Positions 17,606-29,517 are shown, counted from the first letter of the stretch. The stretch: DNA of 64,000 nucleotides from Acidocella facilis ATCC 35904 (GCF_000687875.1 NZ_JHYG01000001.1:310001-374000); one strand, 5' to 3'. Notes: generated from the sequence alone by a model not told the origin. Translations and numbers: made by a program.

Positions 17606-18310
17606 TCAGGCCCTGCCCCGTACCCGCGCCCGCAGCACCGCCAGCCGGTCCCAGACATCGCGCGGCGCATAATCGCGCCCGAGATCCCGCCTGACAAAGG
17701 CCGCCGGCGCCCAGGCCGCGAACGCCCCCCGTGGCGGCCGTGCCGCCAGCAGCCCCAGCGCCTCTTGACGCAGACGCGCAACCGGCGTGCCATCCGCCGG
17801 CAGCAGCGAACGCTCCTGGCGGGCCAGAAACGGCGCCGCCCGCAAAATCCCCGAAATCGCATAGGCGGTGCCGAGATCCTCGATCGCGGCACTATCCTGC
17901 CCCAGAACTTGCCCCGCCACCCGCGCCAGCCGCCCGCCCGTGTTGCGCGCATAGGCCAGAAACGCCGGCAGATCCGGGATTTCATCATCCGCATCGCTCT
18001 CGCGCGCGCTCACCAGCGCCAGCAGCCCGTCACGGGGCAGCAGCCCGGCCTCGATCGCCGCCAGCAGCGGTGTCGCCAGCTCATGTTTCTTGGCACTGCC
18101 CTCCACCACCTCCCGCCACCATTGCAGCCGGATCAGCGCCAGCATGGCATTGCTGGCCACCTCCCTGGCGCGGGCCAGCTCATGGTTGAAAAGATATAAA
18201 AGACAAAGCCTCTCGCGCATCTCAGGCGGGGCAAAGAGGGTTGCGAAATGCCGGTCCGGATCGGCCCGGCGCAGGCGGGATAAAAGGCTTTCATCGCTTG
18301 ACGCAGGCAT
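17606..18310 (-). CDS. Squalene/phytoene synthase-family protein, probably non-catalytic (NDUFAF6-like)
   Basis: The ATG at 18310 is preceded by GGAG with a 5-nt gap, giving 234 residues; the longer frame starts inside the sodB start region and was rejected. The fold family is recognised from LLYLFNHELARAREVAS, LIRLQWWREVVEG and DLGTAYAISGILR. Active prenyl synthases carry two Asp-rich motifs. Here the first is replaced by NHELARAREVAS, and the second ends ILRAAPF instead of having the terminal Asp. This matches the NDUFAF6/complex I assembly branch better than a squalene or phytoene synthase. It is divergent from sodB, with 50 nt between start codons. Confidence 0.7.
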   Translation of the reverse strand: MPASSDESLLSRLRRADPDRHFATLFAPPEMRERLCLLYLFNHELARAREVASNAMLALIRLQWWREVVEGSAKKHELATPLLAAIEAGLLPRDGLLALVSARESDADDEIPDLPAFLAYARNTGGRLARVAGQVLGQDSAAIEDLGTAYAISGILRAAPFLARQERSLLPADGTPVARLRQEALGLLAARPPRGAFAAWAPAAFVRRDLGRDYAPRDVWDRLAVLRARVRGRA

Positions 18311-18360
18311 GATCACTCCATAGCTAATCGACGCGGCGAAACAAATTGGAGTAATCCACA

Positions 18361-18960
18361 ATGGCGTTTGAACTGCCTTCCCTCCCTTATTCCACCAATG
18401 CGCTGGCCGAAGCCGGCATGTGCCAGGAAACCCTGGAGCTGCATCACGGCAAGCACCATCAGGCCTATGTGACGGCGCTGAACGGCTTCGTCGAGAAGAA
18501 CGCCGACCTGCAGGGCAAGTCCCTCGAGGAGATCGTCAAGCTCTCCTACAACAAGCCGGACATGGCGCCGGTCTTCAACAATGCCGGCCAGCACTGGAAC
18601 CATATCCTGTTCTGGGAAAATTTGGCGCCGACCGGCGGCAAGATCCCCGGCAAGCTGGAGACCAAGCTGGTTGAGGATTTCGGCTCCGTTGACGCCTTCA
18701 AGGACGCCTTCAAGGCTGCCGGCGTTGGCCAGTTCGGCTCCGGCTGGGCCTGGCTGGTGCTGGCCTCCGACGGCAAGCTGAAGGTCACCAAGACCCCGAA
18801 CGGCTCCAACCCGCTCGCCACCGGCGAAGGCAAGGTGCTGCTGGGCCTGGATGTGTGGGAGCACTCCTACTATCTGGACTTCCGCAACCGCCGTCCGGAC
18901 TACATCACCAATTATCTGAACAAGCTGGCGAATTACGAATACGCCGCGGCGCAGCTCTGA
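18361..18960 (+). CDS. sodB: Superoxide dismutase (Fe/Mn type)
   Basis: The 199-residue enzyme converts superoxide into oxygen and hydrogen peroxide. Metal ligands are visible: His in LHHGKHHQAY, His in QHWNHILFW, and Asp/His in DVWEHSYYLDFRNRR. GQFGSGWAWLVL carries the residues that favour the iron form. The usual Ala after WEH is Ser here. The ATG has GGAG about 10 nt upstream. A strong terminator follows at 18969-19006. There is no signal peptide, so the enzyme is cytosolic. Confidence 0.95.
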   Translation: MAFELPSLPYSTNALAEAGMCQETLELHHGKHHQAYVTALNGFVEKNADLQGKSLEEIVKLSYNKPDMAPVFNNAGQHWNHILFWENLAPTGGKIPGKLETKLVEDFGSVDAFKDAFKAAGVGQFGSGWAWLVLASDGKLKVTKTPNGSNPLATGEGKVLLGLDVWEHSYYLDFRNRRPDYITNYLNKLANYEYAAAQL

Positions 18961-18968
18961 TTGCAAAA

Positions 18969-19006
18969 GGGTGGGGGGCTCCTGCTCCCCACCCCTGAAT
19001 TTTTTT
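18969..19006 (+). terminator. Intrinsic terminator of sodB
   Basis: GGGTGGGG (18969-18976) pairs with CCCCACCC (18987-18994), with a 10-nt loop. A run of seven T (19000-19006) starts 6 nt after the stem. It lies between the convergent sodB and msrA genes. Confidence 0.85.
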
Positions 19007-19011
19007 GCGGC

Positions 19012-19542
19012 TTAGTCTGGTTTCTTCAGGCGGTCGCGGAAGCTTTTGCGCAGCTTGGCGATTTTCGGCGCCACCACCGCCTGGCAATAGCCCGAACCGG
19101 GATTACGCTCGAAATAATCCTCATGCTCCGCCTCGGCGGGCCAGAATTTGCCAAGCTCCGTCACCTCGGTGACAATCCTGCCCCAGACCGGGGTGAATTC
19201 CGCGATCGCCGCCTCCGCCGCGGCCTTCTGTGCGGCATCCACATAATAGATCGCCGAACGATATTGCGTGCCGATATCATTGCCCTGACGGTTCAGCGTC
19301 GTCGGGTCGTGGATGGTGAAAAACACCCGCAGCAGATCCTCATAGGAAATCACTGAAGGATCATATTCCACCCGCACCACCTCGGCATGGCCGGTGGTGC
19401 CGGTGCAGACCTGCTTGTAACTTGGATGCTCCACATGCCCGCCGGCATAGCCGGACTGCACCTTGCCCACCCCCGCCAGCGAATCATAGGCCGCTTCCAG
19501 GCACCAGAAACAGCCGCCGGCCAGAACCGCGTAAGCGCTCAT
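19012..19542 (-). CDS. msrA: Peptide-methionine (S)-S-oxide reductase
   Basis: This 176-residue cytosolic repair enzyme reduces methionine-S-sulfoxide in proteins. The catalytic GGCFWCLEAAY motif is at residues 9-19, followed by GYAGG, the GHAEVVRVEYDP block, HDPTTLNRQGNDIGTQYRS and a C-terminal region with the resolving Cys in NPGSGYCQAV. The ATG overlaps the stop of the EVE-domain gene by 4 bases. Confidence 0.95.
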   Translation of the reverse strand: MSAYAVLAGGCFWCLEAAYDSLAGVGKVQSGYAGGHVEHPSYKQVCTGTTGHAEVVRVEYDPSVISYEDLLRVFFTIHDPTTLNRQGNDIGTQYRSAIYYVDAAQKAAAEAAIAEFTPVWGRIVTEVTELGKFWPAEAEHEDYFERNPGSGYCQAVVAPKIAKLRKSFRDRLKKPD

Positions 19543-19949
19543 TTCACCCCTCCCATCTCACACAGCATGGCCCAATGTTCGGCCCCCACCGGGGCGACCG
19601 ACAGCCGCGAATATTTCAGCAGAGCCAGATCATGGAATCTGGGGTCGGCCTTGATCGCCGCAAGGGTGACGGGCGTTTTCAGGGGCTTCACCGCCTGCAT
19701 ATCCACGCAGACCCAGTCGCCGCTCTCAGCGCTCGGATCCGGATAGGCCTCGCGCGCGACTTTCACAATGCCGACGATCTCGCGGCCGATATTGGAATGG
19801 TAGAAGAAGGCGAGATCGCCCTTGCGCATCTCTTTCAGGTGCCGTTTGGCCAGGTGGTTGCGCACCCCGGTCCAGGGTTCGATGCCGTTTTCCACCTGCT
19901 GCGCCCAGGAAAACGCGTCCGGTTCAGATTTCACAAGCCAATACTGCAT
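19539..19949 (-). CDS. EVE-domain protein (THYN1-like)
   Basis: From the ATG at 19949 the protein has 136 residues and starts MQYWLVKSEPDAFSW, the typical EVE N-terminus; an in-frame start 6 codons upstream is less likely. Later family blocks are WTGVRNH, MRKGDLAFFYHSN and GIVKVAREAYPD. EVE domains share the PUA-like fold and are thought to bind modified nucleic-acid bases; the cellular role here is unknown. It overlaps msrA by 4 bases, so the two are probably expressed together, and it is divergent from ccmC. Confidence 0.85.
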   Translation of the reverse strand: MQYWLVKSEPDAFSWAQQVENGIEPWTGVRNHLAKRHLKEMRKGDLAFFYHSNIGREIVGIVKVAREAYPDPSAESGDWVCVDMQAVKPLKTPVTLAAIKADPRFHDLALLKYSRLSVAPVGAEHWAMLCEMGGVK

Positions 19950-20015
19950 GGGCGCGAGTGTAACCAATTTTCACAACGCTTCAAATTCACCTGAACAAGT
20001 CGTAAGTACTTCCAC

Positions 20016-20792
20016 ATGAAGGAAAGCGCCCTCTCGACGGCCAGCCCCGCCCGCAGCGGCGGCTGGTTTCACTATCTCGCCAATCCTGGGCGCTTTCAGC
20101 GCATTGCGCGGCCGACCTTGCCGTGGCTTGCGGTTTTTTCATTGATCCTGACCGTCACCGGCATCGTCTGGGGCTATTGGTTCGCCCCGGCGGACTGGCA
20201 GCAAGGCGATGCGGCGCGGATCATGTATGTGCATGTTCCCGCCGCCTGGGTGGCGATGGCGGGCTATGCGGCGCTGGCTTTCTGCTCCTTCCTCTCGCTG
20301 GTCTGGCGGCATCCGCTGGCGGATATCGCGGCGGAGGAGATCGGCCCGGTGGGGGCGGGGTTTACCGCTGTCTGCCTGGTGTCCGGCTCGCTCTGGGGCA
20401 AACCGATGTGGGGCGCCTACTGGGTCTGGGATGCGCGGCTGACCTCAGTGCTGATCCTGTTCTTTCTGTATCTCGGCCATATCGCGCTGATCCGCGCCTT
20501 CGATAACAAGGCCCATGCCTATCGCGCCGCCGCCATTCTGGCGCTGGCCGGGGCGGTCAACCTGCCGATCATCGTGTTCTCGGTGCAATGGTGGAACACG
20601 CTGCACCAGGGCAACACCATTTCCATCTCCGGTGGCTCGAAGATCTATATCACCATGCTCTACCCGCTGCTGATCGCCTCGGTGGGATTCTATCTTACTT
20701 TCATCACCATGGTGGTGGCGCGGATGTCGGCGGCGATCTCGGAACGCAAGACCACCGCCCTGCTGCGCGCCGCCGCGGAGCGCACGCCATGA
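20016..20792 (+). CDS. ccmC: Heme exporter/chaperone CcmC
   Basis: This 258-residue inner-membrane protein of the heme-handling family loads heme onto CcmE. It has six predicted membrane segments. The signature tryptophan-rich WD loop (WGKPMWGAYWVWDARLTS) lies near residues 127-145, with conserved His in MYVHVPAAW and in the later periplasmic loop (WWNTLHQG). It opens the operon ccmCDEFGHI. The usual upstream ccmAB are not adjacent; the preceding gene is divergent. It overlaps ccmD by 4 bases. Confidence 0.95.
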   Translation: MKESALSTASPARSGGWFHYLANPGRFQRIARPTLPWLAVFSLILTVTGIVWGYWFAPADWQQGDAARIMYVHVPAAWVAMAGYAALAFCSFLSLVWRHPLADIAAEEIGPVGAGFTAVCLVSGSLWGKPMWGAYWVWDARLTSVLILFFLYLGHIALIRAFDNKAHAYRAAAILALAGAVNLPIIVFSVQWWNTLHQGNTISISGGSKIYITMLYPLLIASVGFYLTFITMVVARMSAAISERKTTALLRAAAERTP

Positions 20793-20941
20793 ACCCGGCC
20801 GCAATTCAAAGCATCAATGTCTGGCCCTTCATCAACGGGGCCTATGGGGTGACGGTGCTGTTCCTGATCGGCGCCGCCTGGCTGACGCTGGCGCGGCTGC
20901 GCCGGGCGCGGGCGCGTCTGGCCCAGGCTGAACAGCTCTAA
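20789..20941 (+). CDS. ccmD: Heme exporter protein CcmD
   Basis: This is a 50-residue small membrane protein with one hydrophobic segment (YGVTVLFLIGAAWLTLARL) followed by a strongly basic stretch, RLRRARARLAQAEQL. In the Ccm system CcmD helps release holo-CcmE from CcmABC. The ATG lies in the ATGA overlap with ccmC, and ccmE begins 2 nt after the stop. Identification rests on length, topology and position. Confidence 0.9.
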   Translation: MNPAAIQSINVWPFINGAYGVTVLFLIGAAWLTLARLRRARARLAQAEQL

Positions 20942-20943
20942 CC

Positions 20944-21450
20944 ATGCGGGCTCCGAAAAAGCGGCGGCTTTATCTCGTGCTGGCCAGTCTTGTGTGTCTG
21001 GGCGGCGCGGTGGCGTTGAGCCTGGCGGCCTTCTCCTCCTCCCTCACCTATTTCCTCTCGCCCCGCCAGGTGGTGGCCAAGGCCCCGGCGCCGGGGCAGA
21101 ATTTCAGGCTGGGCGGCATCGTCGAGATGGGCAGCGTCAAGACCACCCTCTCCGGCGACAAGCCGACCACCAGCTTCGCCATCACCGATGGCCGCGCCGC
21201 CGTGCCGGTGACCTTCACCGGCGTACTGCCGGACCTGTTCCGCGAGGGCCAGGGGGTGGTGACGATCGGCGCGATGGGCCCGCACGGCACATTTGTCGCC
21301 GATGAGGTGCTGGCCAAGCACGGCGCCGATTACATGCCCAAGGATGTCGAGGAGGAGCTGAAGAAGAGCGGCGAATGGGATCCGCGATTCGGCCCGCCGC
21401 CTAATGCCAGCGCCTGGAACGATATGAAAGTGAAAGGCAGCGGCACATGA
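20944..21450 (+). CDS. ccmE: Cytochrome c-type biogenesis protein CcmE (heme chaperone)
   Basis: This 168-residue membrane-anchored periplasmic heme chaperone has an N-terminal RRLYLVLASLVCLGG anchor and an OB-fold body. The covalent heme-binding His and its partner Tyr are visible in LAKHGADYMPKD (His-x3-Tyr); the usual HDENY is HGADY here. It receives heme from CcmC and passes it to CcmF. The stop overlaps ccmF by 4 bases. Confidence 0.95.
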   Translation: MRAPKKRRLYLVLASLVCLGGAVALSLAAFSSSLTYFLSPRQVVAKAPAPGQNFRLGGIVEMGSVKTTLSGDKPTTSFAITDGRAAVPVTFTGVLPDLFREGQGVVTIGAMGPHGTFVADEVLAKHGADYMPKDVEEELKKSGEWDPRFGPPPNASAWNDMKVKGSGT

Positions 21451-23408
21451 TCCCCGAACTCGGCCATTTTCTCCTGGCGATGGCGGTGGTGCTGGCCTGC
21501 GTGCAGGGCATCATCGGCATTATCGGCCCGACGCTGAAGGACCCGCGCGCCCTGGCGGCGGCGCCGCTGCTGACGCTGCTGCATTTCACCGCCATCGCCT
21601 TATCTTTCCTCGCCTTGGTCTGGGCCGGCGTGGTCTCGGATTTCACGGTCGAGAATATCGCGGATTTCTCCTCATCGATCGTGCCGCTGATGTATCGCAT
21701 CACCGGGGTCTGGGGGAATCATGACGGTTCGATCCTGCTCTGGTGCCTGATCCTGTCGCTTTGCGGTGCCGCCGTGGCACTGGGCGGGCGGCAGCTTCCC
21801 GCCACCTTGCGCGCCCGCGTGCTCGGCGTGCTGGGTCTGGTCTCCTGTGGCTTCCTGCTCTTCACCTTGTCGGTCTCGGACCCGTTCACCCGTATCTGGC
21901 CGCCGCCGCTGGAGGGGGCAGGCATGAACCCGATCCTGCAAGACCCCGGCTTGGCCTTCCATCCGCCGGTTCTCTATACCGGCTATGTCGGCTTCTCGGT
22001 CGCCTTCGCCTTTGCCATCGGGGCGCTGCTGGAAGGCCGCATCGACGCCGCCTGGGGCCGCTGGGTGCGCCCCTGGGCGCTGATCTCCTGGTGCTTCCTT
22101 ACCGCCGGCATCACGCTGGGCAGCTGGTGGTCCTATTACACGCTGGGCTGGGGCGGTTACTGGTTCTGGGACCCGGTGGAAAACGCGGCGCTGCTGCCCT
22201 GGCTCACCGGCACGGCGTTGCTGCATTGCGCCATCGTGGTGGAAAAGCGCGAGGCGCTGAAGGCCTGGACGGTGCTGCTGGCCATCGCGACCTTCTCGCT
22301 CTCGCTCTCCGGCACCTTCCTGGTGCGCTCGGGCATTCTGAATTCCGTGCACAGCTTCGCGGCGGCACCTGATCAGGGGCTGTTCATCCTGGCTTTGCTC
22401 GGCATCACCATTGGCGGTTCGCTGTTGCTCTTTGCCATCCGGGCGCCCATTCTGGCCGGGGCCGGCATCTATGCGCCGATCAGCCGGGAGAGCGCGCTGG
22501 TGCTCAACAATATCTTCCTCTGCGCGATCGCGGCGGTGGTGTTCACCGGCACGCTCTATCCGCCGTTCGCCAATCTGCTGTTCGGGATTCAGCTCTCCGT
22601 CGGCGCGCCGTTCTTCAACCAGACGGTGCTGCCCTTGGCCGGGCCGATCATTCTGGCGATGGGGGTGGGGCCGCTTTTGCGCTGGAAACGCGCGGACATG
22701 CTGCCGGTGCTGCAGCGCCTCTGGCTGGCCGGCGGCATCGCGCTGCTGGTGCTGATCATCCTCACCGCGACCAAGCATCTGATCGCCGCCCTCGGGTTGG
22801 CGGGCGGGGCCTGGGTGGTGCTGGCTGGGCTGACCGACCTCGCGGACCGCATCCGGCTGTTCCGCGTCCCGCTGGGCCAGGCGCTGGGGCGGCTGTTCAG
22901 CCTGCCGCGCGCGGCCATCGGCGCCGCTTTGGGGCATATCGGCTTTGGCGTGTCCGTGCTTGGCATCGCCGGGATGACGCTGGCCCAGCAGAGCGTCGTC
23001 GTGCTCAAGCCCGGCCAATCGACCGAGCTTGGCGGGTACAGCTGGACGCTAAATGATATTCATGATGCGCCGGGGCCGAATTATTCCCAGCGCGTCGCGG
23101 ATGTCAGCATCGGCGAAGGCGGCCACACCTTCCTCACCCTGCATCCGGCGCGGCGCATCTTCACCGCCCAGGGCACGACCACCAACGATGCCGCCATCCA
23201 TACCAACGGGCTGCAGGATATCTACGTGGTGTTCGCCGATGAGCAGAATGGCGGCGCGGAGCTGCGGCTGAACTGGCATCCCGGCGCGCCGCTGATCTGG
23301 TTTGGCGGGTTGATCATGGCGCTTGGCGGGTTCTGCTCGCTCTCCGATCGGCGGCTGCGCGTCGGCGCGCCCAACCGCAAGCGCCTGCCGAAAGGGGCGG
23401 CGGCCTGA
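21447..23408 (+). CDS. ccmF: Heme lyase subunit CcmF
   Basis: This 653-residue polytopic membrane protein is the core of the cytochrome c heme lyase. It has many hydrophobic segments, the WD loop (WGGYWFWDPVENAALLPW) near residue 230, and conserved periplasmic His residues. It works with CcmG/CcmH to attach heme to apocytochrome c in the periplasm. The ATG overlaps ccmE, and the stop shares one base with ccmG (TGATG). Length is normal. Confidence 0.97.
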   Translation: MIPELGHFLLAMAVVLACVQGIIGIIGPTLKDPRALAAAPLLTLLHFTAIALSFLALVWAGVVSDFTVENIADFSSSIVPLMYRITGVWGNHDGSILLWCLILSLCGAAVALGGRQLPATLRARVLGVLGLVSCGFLLFTLSVSDPFTRIWPPPLEGAGMNPILQDPGLAFHPPVLYTGYVGFSVAFAFAIGALLEGRIDAAWGRWVRPWALISWCFLTAGITLGSWWSYYTLGWGGYWFWDPVENAALLPWLTGTALLHCAIVVEKREALKAWTVLLAIATFSLSLSGTFLVRSGILNSVHSFAAAPDQGLFILALLGITIGGSLLLFAIRAPILAGAGIYAPISRESALVLNNIFLCAIAAVVFTGTLYPPFANLLFGIQLSVGAPFFNQTVLPLAGPIILAMGVGPLLRWKRADMLPVLQRLWLAGGIALLVLIILTATKHLIAALGLAGGAWVVLAGLTDLADRIRLFRVPLGQALGRLFSLPRAAIGAALGHIGFGVSVLGIAGMTLAQQSVVVLKPGQSTELGGYSWTLNDIHDAPGPNYSQRVADVSIGEGGHTFLTLHPARRIFTAQGTTTNDAAIHTNGLQDIYVVFADEQNGGAELRLNWHPGAPLIWFGGLIMALGGFCSLSDRRLRVGAPNRKRLPKGAAA

Positions 23409-23965
23409 TGTCGCCTTTGCGTCGGCGTCTGCTGTTCGGGGTGCCGCTCGCCGTCGTGGTGGCGGGCGGGGCCGGGTTCTACACCATCCTGCGCCGCATG
23501 CAGGTGGATGATTACGACCCGCACGCCCTGCCCTCGCCCTTGATCGGCAAGCGCCCCCCGGCTTTCACCCTGCCCGGCACCGATGGCGCCCAAGGCTTTG
23601 CCAACACGGATATCGAGGCCCCGGCCAAGCCGATGCTGGTCAACTGGTTCGCCAGCTGGTGCCTGCCCTGCCAGCAAGAGACGCCGATGCTGGCGAAGCT
23701 CGCGGCCAGCGGCATCACCATCTGGGGCATCGCCTATCAGGACCATCCGGACGCCACCGCCGATTATCTGGCCCGGTTCGGCAACCCGTATCAGCGCATC
23801 GCCGCCGACGCCTCCGGGCTCACCGCGATCAACTGGGGGGTTTACGGCGTGCCGGAGACCTATTTCATCGACAAGACCGGCATCGTGCGCTGGCGCTATC
23901 CCGGCGCGTTGACCCAGCAGGTGGTGGACAGCCAGCTGATGCCGCTGTTCCGGAAATATTCATGA
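23408..23965 (+). CDS. ccmG: Thiol:disulfide interchange protein CcmG/DsbE
   Basis: This 185-residue membrane-anchored thioredoxin-like protein has an N-terminal anchor (LLFGVPLAVVVAGGAGFY). The redox motif WCLPC lies near residue 83-87 and is WCVPC in many relatives. The GVYGVPETYFID block carries the cis-Pro. It keeps the apocytochrome CXXCH cysteines reduced for heme attachment. It overlaps ccmF by one base and ccmH by four. Confidence 0.95.
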   Translation: MSPLRRRLLFGVPLAVVVAGGAGFYTILRRMQVDDYDPHALPSPLIGKRPPAFTLPGTDGAQGFANTDIEAPAKPMLVNWFASWCLPCQQETPMLAKLAASGITIWGIAYQDHPDATADYLARFGNPYQRIAADASGLTAINWGVYGVPETYFIDKTGIVRWRYPGALTQQVVDSQLMPLFRKYS

Positions 23966-24414
23966 GCGCGCGCCGGCTGCTTCTGGCCTTGCTGCTGCTG
24001 CCCGGTCTGGCGCTGGGGCAGGATATGGTGGTGCGCGACGGCGTCACCCTCACCCCGGCCCAGGAAAAGCGGGCCGAGGCGGTGGGCGACCAGCTGCGCT
24101 GCCTGGTCTGCCAGAATGAGAGCATCGAGGCCTCCTCCGCCAAGCTGGCGCATCAGCTGCGGGTGATCATCCGCCAGCAGGTGGTGCAGGGCGTGCCGAA
24201 CAAGCAGATCATGAACTACATGGTCCAGCGCTACGGCATTTTCGTGCTGCTGAAGCCGCCGATCTCGCCGCTGACCTGGCTGCTCTACGCCTCGCCCTTT
24301 ATCGCGCTGATTCTGGGTTTTTTCGCGGTCTGGTTCGGCCGGCGCGCCCGCCAGCCCGCCACCGCCCCGCTGAGCCAGGCCGAGCAGGCCAGGCTGGATG
24401 AATTGCTGAAATGA
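23962..24414 (+). CDS. ccmH: Cytochrome c-type biogenesis protein CcmH
   Basis: This 150-residue protein has a cleavable signal peptide (LLLALLLLPGLALGQ), the redox motif LRCLVCQNESIEAS near residues 46-59, and a single C-terminal membrane anchor (PFIALILGFFAVWF). It reduces apocytochrome cysteines together with CcmG. The ATG lies in an ATGA overlap with ccmG, and the stop overlaps ccmI in the same way. Confidence 0.95.
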   Translation: MSARRLLLALLLLPGLALGQDMVVRDGVTLTPAQEKRAEAVGDQLRCLVCQNESIEASSAKLAHQLRVIIRQQVVQGVPNKQIMNYMVQRYGIFVLLKPPISPLTWLLYASPFIALILGFFAVWFGRRARQPATAPLSQAEQARLDELLK

Positions 24415-25037
24415 TCCTGATCTATATGGCGCTGCTGGCGCTGGCTTTCTCCTTGCCGCTGCTGCTGTGCCTGCGCGCCCCGCGCAATCTGCCGGAGCGG
24501 CGCGACGCGGCCCTGGCGCTGCACCGTGCCCAGCTGGTCGAGCTTGAGCGCGACCTCGCCGATGGCCGCATCAGCCGTGCCGAGCATGATGGCGCGCGGC
24601 TGGAAATCGAACGCCGGGTGCTGGCGGCGGATGCCTTCCCCGCCACCGCGAAAGGCGGCAGCGCCAAAATGCTGCTGATTGTCGCCACGCTGGCGCTGCC
24701 GCTGGGGGCGTTCTCGCTCTATCTGCCAGACGCCACCTGGAATGTGCCCTCCGAGCCGCATGCGAAGTGGCTCGCCCAGCAGGAATCGGCGCAGGCGAAG
24801 CTGGCCCAGCTGATCGCGCTGCTACGCGCGCATCTGGCCAGCGTGCAGCCCGGCACCGCGGATGCCAGCCAGGGCGAGGCTTATCTTGCGGAGGCGCTGA
24901 GCGAGCAGGCCGGCGCCATCACCCCGGAAGCCTTGGGGCTGTTCAAGCAATCGCTCGCCAGCGCCCCGGCCAACGCCACCTGGCGCCAGCTCGACCAGCA
25001 GCGGATCATGCAGGCCGGGGTGCAACCCGGCCAGTAG
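24411..25037 (+). CDS. ccmI: Cytochrome c biogenesis protein CcmI (CycH), short form
   Basis: The 208-residue protein has two membrane segments (residues 1-20 and about 85-103) flanking a cytoplasmic loop with the LVELERDLADGRIS motif that is diagnostic of CcmI. The C-terminal periplasmic part is short and Ala/Gln-rich, and full TPR repeats are not evident; many CcmI proteins are longer. It would present apocytochrome to the lyase. It closes the ccm operon, overlapping ccmH by 4 bases. Confidence 0.85.
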   Translation: MILIYMALLALAFSLPLLLCLRAPRNLPERRDAALALHRAQLVELERDLADGRISRAEHDGARLEIERRVLAADAFPATAKGGSAKMLLIVATLALPLGAFSLYLPDATWNVPSEPHAKWLAQQESAQAKLAQLIALLRAHLASVQPGTADASQGEAYLAEALSEQAGAITPEALGLFKQSLASAPANATWRQLDQQRIMQAGVQPGQ

Positions 25038-25083
25038 CCGCAATACCCTTCCCTTCCCCGGCGGATCGCCTAAATTACCGGGC

Positions 25084-25230
25084 ATGGAAGACACCAAACC
25101 CGCCCCCGCGGCGCAGCCCCCGAAAAAGCCCGAGGCTCCGAAACTGCCGAAAGAGATCGGTGGCCCCACCGGGCCGGAGCCGACCCGTTATGGCGACTGG
25201 GAGAAGAATGGCCGCTGCTCGGATTTCTGA
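25084..25230 (+). CDS. SDHAF4-type succinate dehydrogenase assembly factor (DUF1674)
   Basis: This small gene encodes 48 residues. A Pro/Lys/Ala-rich first half is followed by the family hallmark GPEPTRYGDWEKNGRCSDF at the C-terminus. SDHAF4 relatives bind flavinylated SdhA and aid its assembly with SdhB. The sdhCDAB operon and sdhE are in the same window but far away. It sits between ccmI and an SMR transporter on the same strand, with gaps of 46 and 3 nt. Confidence 0.85.
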   Translation: MEDTKPAPAAQPPKKPEAPKLPKEIGGPTGPEPTRYGDWEKNGRCSDF

Positions 25231-25233
25231 GCC

Positions 25234-25563
25234 TTGGCCTATCTCTTTCTGGCGATCGCCATCCTCTCTGAGGTCACCGCCACCTCGGCGCTGAAAGCCT
25301 GTGCCGGCTTCACCCGGCTGGGGCCGTCCGTCCTCGTGCTGGTCGGCTATACCGTGAGCTTCTTCATGCTCTCGCAGGTGGTGAAGGTGATCCCGCTCGG
25401 CTATGCCTATGCGCTCTGGTGCGGGTTCGGCATCATCCTCATCGCCGGGGTGGGGTTTTTCTATTACCGCCAGCCGGTGGACTGGCCGGGTGTGGCTGGC
25501 ATGGCGCTGATCATGGCGGGCGTGCTGGTGATCAATCTGTTCTCGAAGATGGCGGTGCGCTGA
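25234..25563 (+). CDS. Small multidrug resistance (SMR) family transporter
   Basis: The 109-residue protein has four membrane helices. The conserved Glu of the proton/drug site lies in helix 1 (ILSEVTATSALK). GFTRLGPS, IPLGYAYALWCGFGI and GVLVINLFSK match the EmrE-like group. It probably exports cationic compounds by proton antiport; the substrate is unknown. The start appears to be TTG at 25234, only 3 nt after the preceding stop, suggesting coupled translation. Confidence 0.85.
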   Translation: MAYLFLAIAILSEVTATSALKACAGFTRLGPSVLVLVGYTVSFFMLSQVVKVIPLGYAYALWCGFGIILIAGVGFFYYRQPVDWPGVAGMALIMAGVLVINLFSKMAVR

Positions 25564-25577
25564 ACACAGCCAACGCC

Positions 25578-25603
25578 CCCTGGTTAACGCCCCTGGTTAA
25601 CAC
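25578..25603. repeat. Two tandem 13-base units
   Basis: CCCTGGTTAACGC (25578-25590) is followed directly by CCCTGGTTAACAC (25591-25603). Each unit contains the palindrome GTTAAC. It is a short direct repeat in the 150-nt gap after the SMR gene, which otherwise holds only an AT-rich leader. Confidence 0.5.
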
Positions 25604-25713
25604 CATTGTCAGAACATTTTTAATTGCCTCCTCCGCCCTGCTCCCCAAATCCCTGAAGCTTAAGGCGCGTCAAAGACTTGGCGCATCTTCTTAAATATTC
25701 AGGAGAATGATAC

Positions 25714-26007
25714 GTGAAAGCAGGGATTGGGATTATCGGGGTCATCGTGGTTCTATTGGTGATTTTCTTCGGCGTGCCGATGGCCGCCGGCGGCAGCACC
25801 AATGTCTGTCAGGCGCTGGAGAAGCATAATGTCAGCCAGACGGCCCAGAACATCACCGGCACGTCCAACGGGCCGGTGCATAATATCATCAATTCCGTTG
25901 GCCAGAGCTTCGCCACCGGCGAGGGTGAGCAGCAGAAGCAGGCAGCGGAGCATCCGAATACGCCGAGCGTGGTGAGCTGTGCGGCCGCCTATTGGAAGAC
26001 GCTGTAA
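25714..26007 (+). CDS. Small membrane-anchored or exported hypothetical protein
   Basis: This 97-residue protein has an N-terminal hydrophobic segment (IGIIGVIVVLLVIFFGVPMAA) and a polar, Asn/Gln-rich remainder with two Cys (STNVCQALE and VVSCAAAYW) that could form a periplasmic disulfide. The GTG start at 25714 has AGGAG 9 nt upstream. I do not recognise the family. A family 1 hairpin follows its stop. Confidence 0.65.
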   Translation: MKAGIGIIGVIVVLLVIFFGVPMAAGGSTNVCQALEKHNVSQTAQNITGTSNGPVHNIINSVGQSFATGEGEQQKQAAEHPNTPSVVSCAAAYWKTL

Positions 26008-26018
26008 GCGAAGACTCT

Positions 26019-26067
26019 TGGGGGGATTTTTGAAAAAATCCCCCCAAACCCCCTAAAAACTTTCGCG
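26019..26067. repeat. Family 1 hairpin element, copy C
   Basis: A stem GGGGGGATTTTT / AAAAAATCCCCCC (26020-26045) is followed by CCCTAAAAACTTTCGCG, next to the mfd stop codon. This is a single-hairpin version between convergent genes. Confidence 0.65.
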
Positions 26068-26070
26068 ATT

Positions 26071-29502
<3,432 letters not shown>

Positions 29503-29517
29503 ATTGTCTCCGCTGTC

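Noticed and set aside
21672-23018. 448-codon minus-strand open frame antisense to ccmF
   Set aside because: Gln/Arg/His-rich shadow product; ccmF is supported by its WD motif, membrane segments and operon position.
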